Positions 7,454 to 13,487 of a stretch of 42,429 bases of DNA are shown piece by piece (position 1 is the stretch's first letter; every line of letters starts with the position of its first letter). A model generated the notes under the pieces. It searched no databases. It saw only the letters and a list, made by a program, of their open reading frames with translations, and was not told the DNA's origin. This DNA comes from Candidatus Saccharimonadota bacterium (lineage in GTDB: Bacteria > Patescibacteriota > Saccharimonadia > Saccharimonadales > Saccharimonadaceae): NCBI GenBank assembly GCA_017406745.1, contig JAFQXY010000040.1:1-42429 (forward strand), in the 5' to 3' direction. A program made the position numbers and the translations under genes.

Positions 7454-8203
7454 ATGGAAATTACAGGCCGGCAAAAAGCGATTTTGTGTCAGATAGTAGA
7501 AGAATATGCCGAAACGGCGTCACCGGTGGGCAGTGTGACTATGGCTAGACTTTTTAATGTGTCGCCAGCAACTATTCGTGCCGAGATGGCGCGATTGGAG
7601 ACTTTGGGGCTGATAGCCCAGCCACATACTTCGGCGGGGCGAGTGCCAACAGATGCAGGATATAGATATTATGTAAATAATTTGGTGGAAGATGGCGATG
7701 GGGGGCGAGAAGACATGACTGTGGCTGGTGCGCCACTTTTGGAAGATGGTGGGTTAACTAGGGGGCTACACGCACTAGAAAAGCGTGCTAGGTCACAATC
7801 TAGAGCAGATTCGGCGATACGGGGGACGGTGGACGTTTTGGTAGAACTAACTGGCAATTTGGGGCTGGCTACGATTGGTGGGCAACTTTATTTATCTGGT
7901 ATTTCGCGGTTGTTTACTCAGCCAGAATTTGGTGATACACGGCGCGTGCAGGCGGTGGCAAAATTGTTAGATAATTTGGAGCCGTGGCTACGTGAGGCGG
8001 CGCCTGGGGAACCTTTGAATATATTTATTGGGCAAGAGAACCCGATTGGTAAGAATTCGCAAGTTTCGTTGATTATATCTAAGTTTAGGTCGCCATTTTC
8101 TGATAGGAGTTATATAGGAGTGCTGGGGCCAACACGGCAAAATTATTCGCGTGTGATGGGGCTAGTGCGGTATGCTGGTATGATGCTAGAACAAGTTTTG
8201 TGA
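7454..8203 (+). CDS. hrcA: Heat-inducible transcription repressor HrcA (short form)
   Basis: HrcA represses heat-shock chaperone genes by binding CIRCE. The N-terminal winged helix is clear: ITGRQKAILCQIVEEYAETASP then SPATIRAEMARLETLGLI and SAGRVPTDAGYRYYV. At 249 aa it is about 90 residues shorter than usual, with a trimmed middle domain; the C-terminal SLIISKF...YIGVLGPTRQNYSRVMGLVRY block is kept. The operator lies directly upstream. grpE follows after 40 bp. dnaK and dnaJ are not in the window, so other CIRCE sites are expected elsewhere. Confidence 0.94.
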   Translation: MEITGRQKAILCQIVEEYAETASPVGSVTMARLFNVSPATIRAEMARLETLGLIAQPHTSAGRVPTDAGYRYYVNNLVEDGDGGREDMTVAGAPLLEDGGLTRGLHALEKRARSQSRADSAIRGTVDVLVELTGNLGLATIGGQLYLSGISRLFTQPEFGDTRRVQAVAKLLDNLEPWLREAAPGEPLNIFIGQENPIGKNSQVSLIISKFRSPFSDRSYIGVLGPTRQNYSRVMGLVRYAGMMLEQVL

Positions 8204-8243
8204 TTAATTTAAGATAATTTTAAGATAAAGAAAGGATATTTTA

Positions 8244-8750
8244 ATGAAGAAAACTGTTAAAGAAAATAAAGATGGGTCTATCACCGAAGAATATAAGTTT
8301 AGCGGTGATGATTTAAAAAACGTAAAAGTAAAGGTGGATGCTTCGGAAATAGAGAAGATGGTATCTGAATTGACGGCGGATTTGCAGAGGACTAGGGCGG
8401 ATTTTGAAAATTATCGCAAGCAAGTGGAAATGCAGAGAAATAATGCGGTGAAATCTGCGGAGATGGCTAGCGTATACAAGGTATTGCCTTTGCTAGATGA
8501 TGTAGAGCGGGCTATTTTTGCCTATAAAGAGTTGGCACCGTTGGCTAAGTCGTTAGAAAAAACCGTAAAAGAATTGGGGTTGGAAAAGATTGTGGCTGAT
8601 GAGGGGGTGGAGTTTAACCCAGATTTGCATGAGGCGGTAATGGCAGAGGGTGATGGCGAAAAGGAAGTAATTAGTGAAGTTTTGCGGGCGGGGTATAATT
8701 ACAACGGTGATGTACTAAGGCCAGCTATGGTAAAAGTTAAAAAAATATGA
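8244..8750 (+). CDS. grpE: Nucleotide exchange factor GrpE
   Basis: GrpE releases ADP from DnaK. This 168-aa protein has a long N-terminal coiled coil (residues 35-85, with LQRTRADFENYRKQVE) and the C-terminal beta domain with EGVEFNPDLHEAVM-type sequence and a final PAMVKV. The start ATG follows an AGAAAGGA Shine-Dalgarno. It is downstream of hrcA, consistent with heat-shock control through CIRCE. The TGA stop directly abuts the next promoter's -10 box. Confidence 0.94.
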   Translation: MKKTVKENKDGSITEEYKFSGDDLKNVKVKVDASEIEKMVSELTADLQRTRADFENYRKQVEMQRNNAVKSAEMASVYKVLPLLDDVERAIFAYKELAPLAKSLEKTVKELGLEKIVADEGVEFNPDLHEAVMAEGDGEKEVISEVLRAGYNYNGDVLRPAMVKVKKI

Positions 8751-8756
8751 TATAAT
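8751..8756 (+). promoter_or_regulatory. -10 box of the L25 gene
   Basis: TGATATAAT (extended -10). The TGA of this motif is the stop codon of grpE. It gives the ribosomal protein gene a promoter of its own, uncoupled from HrcA control. The transcript carries a short leader with GAAAGG before ATG 8781. Confidence 0.65.
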
Positions 8757-8780
8757 TAGGAGAATTGAAAGGAATTATTT

Positions 8781-9467
8781 ATGGCTGAATATAAATTGGC
8801 GCTAGAAAAGCGCGAAGTAACTGGTAAAAAATTGAAGGATTTGAGAGCTAAGGGCTTGATTCCATCTGTAGTGTATGGTGGCAAAGAGCCAGTGCTGGGG
8901 AGTTCGGAATATGTGGCTACTGAAAAGGTTTTGACTGGGGCTGGCTATCACTCACCAATAGATTTGGATATTGCTGGCAAAAAACAGTTGGCTATTGTAA
9001 AAGATGTACAGGTAGACCCAGTATCGCGTAAGATTATTAATGTAGAGTTTCAGGCGATTTCGGCAAAAGAAGCAGTGGTGGCTACTACACCGGTGGTGAT
9101 TGTAGATTTTGAGGCGTCTGAGGCCTCCAAAACTTATCATTTTGCGATGATGCAATCTATAGACGAGATTGATGTAAAGGCTAAGCCAGCAGACTTACCA
9201 AAAGAATTGACAATTGATGCGTCTAAGATGGCTACCGTGGAAGATAAATTGACCGTGGCGGATATTGTACTACCTGCAGGGGTAGAATTTGCGGATAAAG
9301 AGATGGATATGGAACAGGTGGTGGCATCGCTATATGACCCAGCAGTAGAGGCTGAAAAACGTGAAGCTGAGGAGACTACTTCTGCTGAGGAATCTGCTGA
9401 GGCTACTGAGGGTGAGGGTGCTAACGAAGCTGAGAGCGGTGAAACTGCGTCAGCAGAGAATGCTTAG
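8781..9467 (+). CDS. rplY: 50S ribosomal protein L25 (CTC/TL5 type)
   Basis: L25 binds 5S rRNA on the large subunit. The 228-aa protein is the long general-stress (CTC) form. The N-terminal L25 domain (1-90) begins LALEKREVTGKKLKDLRAKGLIPSVVYG. A TL5 C-terminal beta domain (about 95-190) includes KPADLPKELTID and DIVLPAGVEF. A Glu/Ala/Ser-rich low-complexity tail follows (about 190-228), as in many bacteria. Shine-Dalgarno GAAAGG lies 8 nt before the ATG. Confidence 0.95.
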   Translation: MAEYKLALEKREVTGKKLKDLRAKGLIPSVVYGGKEPVLGSSEYVATEKVLTGAGYHSPIDLDIAGKKQLAIVKDVQVDPVSRKIINVEFQAISAKEAVVATTPVVIVDFEASEASKTYHFAMMQSIDEIDVKAKPADLPKELTIDASKMATVEDKLTVADIVLPAGVEFADKEMDMEQVVASLYDPAVEAEKREAEETTSAEESAEATEGEGANEAESGETASAENA

Positions 9468-9540
9468 TGTTTTTAGGGGGGTGTTTATGATTTTGTGGTT
9501 TGTGGTGAGGGATGCTAGGGGGTGCTTAGGATAGATATAG

Positions 9541-10371
9541 TTAGGATATAACACCTAGGATTCCTCTAAGGGCGTAGGCGGTGTCTTCGTGGTTTCTGAC
9601 GGTGATGGTGTCTATGCCCATTTCTACTACAGGGTAATCGTTGCCACCTGGTTGGGTCATGTCGCCGAAGTAGAGGATATCTTGTTTTTTGACGTTTAGT
9701 TCCTCTAAGAGGTGGGTCATACCGAAGACTTTGTTCATGCCTGGGGTGATGGCGTTGATAGAGGTAGTGCCTCCAATTTCGTATTCAAATTCGGGGCTGA
9801 GCTCTTTACAACGAGCGACAATTTTTTCACGTTTTTTACAATCTGGGTCCCAAGCGTATTTCTCTTTTGTGCCGGCTTTTTGGCCGAGTGCGCTAAAAGT
9901 AACTTGGGAGAGGCGGTTTTCAATGATTTCGTCGCCATCTTGGAGTTTGTCTTCTTCCCAATAGCCCAATTCGCGGGCGGATTGCTCCAAAGTAGCGGTG
10001 ATTTTTTGTACTTGTTCGTCTGTGAGAGGGTAGTTGTAGACTTGGCGCCAATGACTGGGGTCGTAAGGGGTTTTGTCTTTGGTGACTTCTATCCCGATAG
10101 GGCCGAGTTTTTTGTTGGTTTGAGAATAGGTGTAATATTGGGTGCCTTGGGCAACAAAGAGGTGTAAATGGGCTAACTCAGTAGGGGTAACGCCGTTTTC
10201 TACGAGGCGGTCTACTATTTGGATGAGGAATTGGTCGAACTTTTGGCCAGAAATAGGGCAGATTTCGAAATAGTCGAGACATTTAATCAATAATTTGGCG
10301 ATGTCGTCGGTGATAGGGGTTTTGGCGACATTTAAGGTTTGGTCTATATCAAATGCTAAAACTTTTTTCAT
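9541..10371 (-). CDS. HAD-superfamily phosphomannomutase-like protein (eukaryotic PMM type)
   Basis: 276 aa. HAD motif I is FDIDQTLN (7-14) and the late motif is YFGDMTQPGGNDYPV. The middle holds VTFSALGQKA and IGGTTSINAITPGMNK, the layout of eukaryotic-type phosphomannomutase (subclass IIB HAD) that interconverts mannose 6-phosphate and mannose 1-phosphate. The family is clear, the exact substrate less so. I chose the start at 10371 (MKKVLAFDID) because the minus-strand TATAAT (10383-10378) ends 6 nt upstream; the 33 extra codons available further upstream would run through this promoter. It diverges from tpiA. Confidence 0.85.
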   Translation of the reverse strand: MKKVLAFDIDQTLNVAKTPITDDIAKLLIKCLDYFEICPISGQKFDQFLIQIVDRLVENGVTPTELAHLHLFVAQGTQYYTYSQTNKKLGPIGIEVTKDKTPYDPSHWRQVYNYPLTDEQVQKITATLEQSARELGYWEEDKLQDGDEIIENRLSQVTFSALGQKAGTKEKYAWDPDCKKREKIVARCKELSPEFEYEIGGTTSINAITPGMNKVFGMTHLLEELNVKKQDILYFGDMTQPGGNDYPVVEMGIDTITVRNHEDTAYALRGILGVIS

Positions 10372-10406
10372 ATTTTGATTATACCATGTTATAATGAGAA
10401 TATGAA
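10367..10406. promoter_or_regulatory. Shared palindromic divergent promoter of the PMM-like gene and tpiA
   Basis: Left arm TTCATATTTTGATTATA (10367-10383) and the reverse complement of the right arm (10390-10406) match at 15 of 17 positions, around a 6-bp centre. Each arm carries one TATAAT. Seventeen bases from each -10 lies TTCATA, which overlaps the opposite gene's start codon. Both start codons sit 6 nt from their -10, so both mRNAs should be leaderless and the two promoters should exclude each other. Confidence 0.8.
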
Positions 10407-11172
10407 ATCTTATATCGTGGGCAACTGGAAGCTGAATTTTACAGTAGGGGAAGCTTCTATCTATCTTCATAAACTACAGAAAAAAATACCAAATTACAGA
10501 GATATACAAGTAGTGGTGGCGCCACCTTTGGTGGCTTTGCAACCGTTGTCTTTGCAGGTGGATAGGCATAAATTGAAGTTGGCGGGGCAAAATGGATTTT
10601 ATAGGGATTTTGGAGCGTTTACTGGGGAGACTTCTTTTGCGCAACTGAGGGGGCTGGTGGATTATTGTATTATTGGGCATTCGGAACGGCGATATATTTT
10701 GCGTGAAGATGACAAAATGGTACAGAAAAAAGTGGCGGGTTGTATCCGTAATAAGATTACGCCAATTTTGTGCGTGGGGGAGATAGAAAGCGAGCGGGCT
10801 TTTGGGGAGACGGCAGATGTGATTCGGGATCAGCTACTAGGGGGACTACGTGATGTGTCTGAGGAGGATATTACTAAGGTGATTGTGGCTTATGAGCCGG
10901 TGTGGGCTATATCTGGCCATGGGTCGGCGAAGTTGGCTACTCCAGATGAGGTGGCAGAGGTTGTTGCGTTGATTCGTGGGATTTTGGCGGAGTTGTATGG
11001 GGGTGAAGTGGCAGAAGGCGTGCCGGTGTTGTTTGGGGGGTCGGTGAATCCGTCTAATGCGGGGGCGTATTTGACGGTGCCTCAGGTAAATGGTTTGCTG
11101 GTAGGGGGGGCGTCCTTGATTCTAGGGGAGTTTGTTGATATAATAGAGGTAGCTAAGAGAGTGAAGTCATGA
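10402..11172 (+). CDS. tpiA: Triosephosphate isomerase
   Basis: Interconverts DHAP and glyceraldehyde 3-phosphate. 256 aa, normal length. Active-site residues are visible: Lys10 in GNWKLN, His93 in IIGHSERR, Glu165 in VAYEPVWAISGHG, and the phosphate loop LFGGSVNPSN plus LLVGGASL. The ATG at 10402 is chosen over the upstream in-frame ATG at 10375 because the promoter -10 lies between them. The stop codon overlaps the next gene's start (ATGA), so the two are probably cotranscribed and coupled. Confidence 0.97.
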   Translation: MKSYIVGNWKLNFTVGEASIYLHKLQKKIPNYRDIQVVVAPPLVALQPLSLQVDRHKLKLAGQNGFYRDFGAFTGETSFAQLRGLVDYCIIGHSERRYILREDDKMVQKKVAGCIRNKITPILCVGEIESERAFGETADVIRDQLLGGLRDVSEEDITKVIVAYEPVWAISGHGSAKLATPDEVAEVVALIRGILAELYGGEVAEGVPVLFGGSVNPSNAGAYLTVPQVNGLLVGGASLILGEFVDIIEVAKRVKS

Positions 11173-11900
11173 ACAAAAAATACATGGATTTTGTGCCAGT
11201 GAGGAAGAGTGGGGGTAGTACTAGAGGTTCTGGCGGTGCCGGGGTGGTTGGCAGTGGTGCTGGGGTGGTAACAAGAAAGTCCGGTGGCGTTGATATGTTA
11301 TCTAAAAAGGTGATCCCGAAAGAGGATGCACTAGATGGTGCTGTAGAAGTAGATGATTTTGTTGTAAATGAGGTTTTTGAGGAGAGGCATAGTGCTGGTA
11401 GTGGTGATTTTGGGCGTAGCAGTGGAGTGAAATTGGGGGTAATTGAGGATTTGAGTCCTAGATTTGTAAAAACAGAGGTGCCTAAGAGGGCGTTAGGGGA
11501 TGCACGGAGGGGGAGTGTTAGGGGTGGTGCTGGTGCTAACGCTAGCGCTAGCGCTAAGGAAGCTAAAAAAGTAGTAGTAAAAGCCAAAAATGGCTTGAGC
11601 GTGGCGCAGAGGCCTATGGGAGCGATAAACACTGCGGATATGGGTAATAAGGCAGGAGAAGATAAACAGGTCTTAAAAGTGCCAAAATTTGTGAATACGG
11701 ATAAATTAAATAAGCGACCTCTGTCTAAAAATGTTTATAGTAAAAGAGTGGTGGAATCAAAAGAGGAGCCACAGGGGCCAGTGACGATTATTGCTAGGCC
11801 AGAGAAGGATTCTAAGGTGGGGATGGTAGTTGCGGTGGTGATTACGGTGATTTTGGGGGCGGCAGCAGGGATTGTGGCGTTTTTATTGTTGCCAAAGTAG
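11169..11900 (+). CDS. Uncharacterized tail-anchored membrane protein
   Basis: 243 aa, not recognised. The first ~215 residues are hydrophilic low complexity (Gly, Ser, Val, Lys rich, with short charged motifs) and probably disordered. One C-terminal membrane segment, VGMVVAVVITVILGAAAGIVAFLLL, ends two residues before the stop, so the bulk is probably cytoplasmic. The ATG overlaps the tpiA stop by 4 nt and no separate promoter is seen. The antisense frame over the same stretch (11153-11632) is a low-complexity shadow. Confidence 0.8.
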   Translation: MNKKYMDFVPVRKSGGSTRGSGGAGVVGSGAGVVTRKSGGVDMLSKKVIPKEDALDGAVEVDDFVVNEVFEERHSAGSGDFGRSSGVKLGVIEDLSPRFVKTEVPKRALGDARRGSVRGGAGANASASAKEAKKVVVKAKNGLSVAQRPMGAINTADMGNKAGEDKQVLKVPKFVNTDKLNKRPLSKNVYSKRVVESKEEPQGPVTIIARPEKDSKVGMVVAVVITVILGAAAGIVAFLLLPK

Positions 11901-11912
11901 GGGTAGATGTGG

Positions 11913-11918
11913 TATAAT
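11913..11918 (+). promoter_or_regulatory. Possible tRNA operon promoter (-10)
   Basis: TATAAT 85 nt upstream of tRNA-His, in the gap after the tail-anchored protein gene. I see no good -35. The 85-nt leader has no recognisable RNA or gene. Confidence 0.45.
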
Positions 11919-12002
11919 TGTGTTGGTCTTGTGACTTGTTGGTTTGTGATGTAGCGAGCCGATAAGCTGTGGTAGGGCAAGGCGGATGTTTAATTTGTGT
12001 AT

Positions 12003-12080
12003 GGTGGGATTAGCTCAGATGGTTAGAGCGTCTGATTGTGGTCCAGAAGGTCGACGGTTCGATCCCGTTATCCCACCCCA
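12003..12080 (+). tRNA. tRNA-His (GTG)
   Basis: Acceptor GTGGGAT (12004-12010) pairs with ATCCCAC (12070-12076). The anticodon loop is TTGTGGT with anticodon GTG, and the T arm is GACGG/CCGTT. The histidine-specific G(-1) at 12003 faces C73 at 12077. CCA is encoded (12078-12080). The last pair of the anticodon stem is an A-C mismatch. Confidence 0.95.
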
Positions 12081-12088
12081 AGTTTCTG

Positions 12089-12179
12089 GTTAAAAGCTTC
12101 CATCTTGGCGTTTTTCCTTGCTCGCTCTATCAATAATAGCACTTCGCAAGGAGAAAACACCAATCTGAAAGCTTTTAAC
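12089..12179. repeat. Long imperfect hairpin between the two tRNA genes
   Basis: Left arm 12089-12121 (starts GTTAAAAGCTT, ends CCTTGC) and right arm 12146-12179 (starts GCAAGG, ends AAGCTTTTAAC) are complementary over about 33 nt with a few mismatches, around a 24-nt loop. It has no T-run. It may be an RNA processing signal between cotranscribed tRNAs or a MITE-like insertion. Confidence 0.65.
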
Positions 12180-12201
12180 TTAGAAATTACATTTGTGATT
12201 T

Positions 12202-12276
12202 GCGGGTGTAGTACAGCGGTTAGTATGCAAGTTTTCCAAACTTGAGATAGGGTTTCGACTACCCTCACCCGCACCA
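12202..12276 (+). tRNA. tRNA-Gly (TCC)
   Basis: Acceptor GCGGGTG (12202-12208) pairs with CACCCGC (12266-12272). The anticodon stem CAAGT/ACTTG encloses loop TTTCCAA with anticodon TCC. Discriminator A73 and encoded CCA (12274-12276) follow. Confidence 0.95.
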
Positions 12277-12321
12277 TTTTTGTTTCACAAGAATTTCAAA
12301 AAATGGGAGTCGTTGTTCCAA

Positions 12322-12349
12322 TCGACTACCCTCACCCGTACCATTTTTG
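12322..12349 (+). repeat. Direct repeat of the tRNA-Gly 3' end (att-like)
   Basis: 28 bp that repeat tRNA-Gly positions 12255-12282 with one change (TCGACTACCCTCACCCG then T instead of C). It runs through CCA into the flanking TTTTTG. A displaced tRNA 3' end is the usual trace of site-specific integration. Here the copies are only 67 bp apart, so this would be a scar or a local duplication. Confidence 0.7.
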
Positions 12350-12443
12350 CGTTTCAGCATATTTTTTAATTTTGTAAAAGAATAAGAGGAATGACTATAA
12401 TAGGGGCGGATGGTTGGAATATGTGGATTTTGTGGTTTTAGCA

Positions 12444-12472
12444 TTGACATTTTGGGTGAAGTGTGCTATAAT
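12444..12472 (+). promoter_or_regulatory. Near-consensus sigma-70 promoter
   Basis: TTGACA (12444-12449), 17-bp spacer ending TGC (extended -10), TATAAT (12467-12472). It drives the GC-rich gene at 12667 with a leader of about 190 nt. The early leader holds a GCCCC/GGGG hairpin near 12503-12517. The rest of 12277-12666 shows no gene that I can support; the frame opening at 12577 lacks a ribosome binding site. Confidence 0.85.
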
Positions 12473-12666
12473 GAAGTTAGTAGTTTTAGGCACTTTTAAA
12501 AAAGCCCCTATTTGGGGTAAATATTAAGGAAAGGAAGTGATAGCGCTATCTGCGTGGAGCACTGAAGCGTAAAATATTGAATGCGCTGAGGTGTGATGCG
12601 TGGATGATGAGAAAGTTGTTCGTTTGTAAGCAAAATCTTGGCAAAAAAAATGGAGGAGGAATAAGT

Positions 12667-13152
12667 ATGTCAAGAGCTAACGATAACCGCAACAGCAACC
12701 CCCGCCGTAATGGCAGCGACGTCTACGGGCGCCTGCCCCAGCAGATGCACTCCGTGGAGCGCGACATCCTGGGAGAGGAGCTCTCCCGGGCGATTTTCAC
12801 CGGCTTCGCCTTTATGCAGGCGTCCGCCGGAGGCACCACTCCCACCGCTGAAGCTTTGAGTAAGAACGTCAGCATCATGGAGGAAGCCCACGGAAAGCCC
12901 AGCACGGTGGACACCAAGAAGTTGCGGCGCGAAATCACCAGCATCTACGGACACATCGGCGAAGATCTGACCAAGTCCGAGCTTGCCGAAGTCCGCGCCA
13001 AAGCCAAACCCGGCGACAACGCCACCGAACTCGAATACGAGGAGGTCGGGGCGTTGTTGTTCACTATCCCTAAAACCACCGACGCCAAGCAGCTCGAGGA
13101 ACTGCGCGACTTACTCAAGAAGCTCGAGCATGACGTCCTCGGCGGCAACTAA
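12667..13152 (+). CDS. Uncharacterized GC-rich 161-aa protein
   Basis: Not recognised. 161 aa, hydrophilic, no signal peptide or membrane segment. An Asn/Arg-rich N-terminus is followed by mostly helical sequence (residues 30-160) with a C-terminal Leu/Lys/Glu heptad-like helix (AKQLEELRDLLKKLEHDVL). The start ATG 12667 follows the very strong site GGAGGAGGA (12652-12660). Codons end mostly in C (CGC, AAC, GAC, ATC), unlike neighbours such as hrcA. With the near-consensus promoter this suggests very high expression, or recent transfer. A strong terminator follows, so it is a single-gene transcript. Confidence 0.85.
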   Translation: MSRANDNRNSNPRRNGSDVYGRLPQQMHSVERDILGEELSRAIFTGFAFMQASAGGTTPTAEALSKNVSIMEEAHGKPSTVDTKKLRREITSIYGHIGEDLTKSELAEVRAKAKPGDNATELEYEEVGALLFTIPKTTDAKQLEELRDLLKKLEHDVLGGN

Positions 13153-13213
13153 CCACCCTAGCGAGTGGTGCAGCCAGCATCAACCGCGCCTTTTGAAACT
13201 ACTAGCACATTGA

Positions 13214-13248
13214 GAAATACCCCGACAGCCAGTCGGGGATTTCTTTTT
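13214..13248 (+). terminator. Intrinsic terminator
   Basis: GAAAT-A-CCCCGAC, loop AGCCA, GTCGGGG-ATTTC, then a T-run (TTCTTTTT). It ends the 12667 transcript. Confidence 0.9.
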
Positions 13249-13291
13249 ATGTTGTGATAGTTTAGCATAAGTGGTTTATGTGGTATAAGTA

Positions 13292-13320
13292 TTGACAAAT
13301 TAGCAAAAGTGTGATACAAT
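13292..13320 (+). promoter_or_regulatory. Near-consensus sigma-70 promoter
   Basis: TTGACA (13292-13297), 17-bp spacer ending TGA, TACAAT (13315-13320). Same layout as the promoter at 12444. The leader to ATG 13488 is about 160 nt. Confidence 0.82.
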
Positions 13321-13370
13321 GGAAGTAGTCTGAGTTTTGGGTGTGTTTTCTGAAACAAGAAGACCCTTAA

Positions 13371-13456
13371 CAACCGAATCATCTCAGGTTTCAAGACTTG
13401 AAACCTGTTTATATAAATTGTACGCAATTACCCCCCACTGGGGGCGTTGCCCCCAA
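13371..13456 (+). promoter_or_regulatory. Structured 5' leader with alternative hairpins
   Basis: CAGGTTTCAAG (13385-13395) and CTTGAAACCTG (13397-13407) form a perfect stem. Further on, a GGGGG block near 13440 can pair either with the upstream CCCCC (about 13431-13435) or with the downstream GCCCCC (about 13449-13454). These structures are mutually exclusive, as in attenuators. The start, 13371-13394, is complementary to the 3' flank of the gene. Confidence 0.55.
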
Positions 13457-13487
13457 TAAATATTCTAGGAAAGGAAGGTGAAGAAGC

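Noticed and set aside
9689-10167. Plus-strand frames opposite the phosphomannomutase-like gene
   Set aside because: The minus-strand frame has clear HAD motifs; the plus frames have no domains or start signals.
11153-11632. Antisense frame opposite the tail-anchored protein gene
   Set aside because: Pro/Ala/Leu low complexity caused by the sense strand's composition, with no ribosome site. The sense frame is coupled to tpiA.
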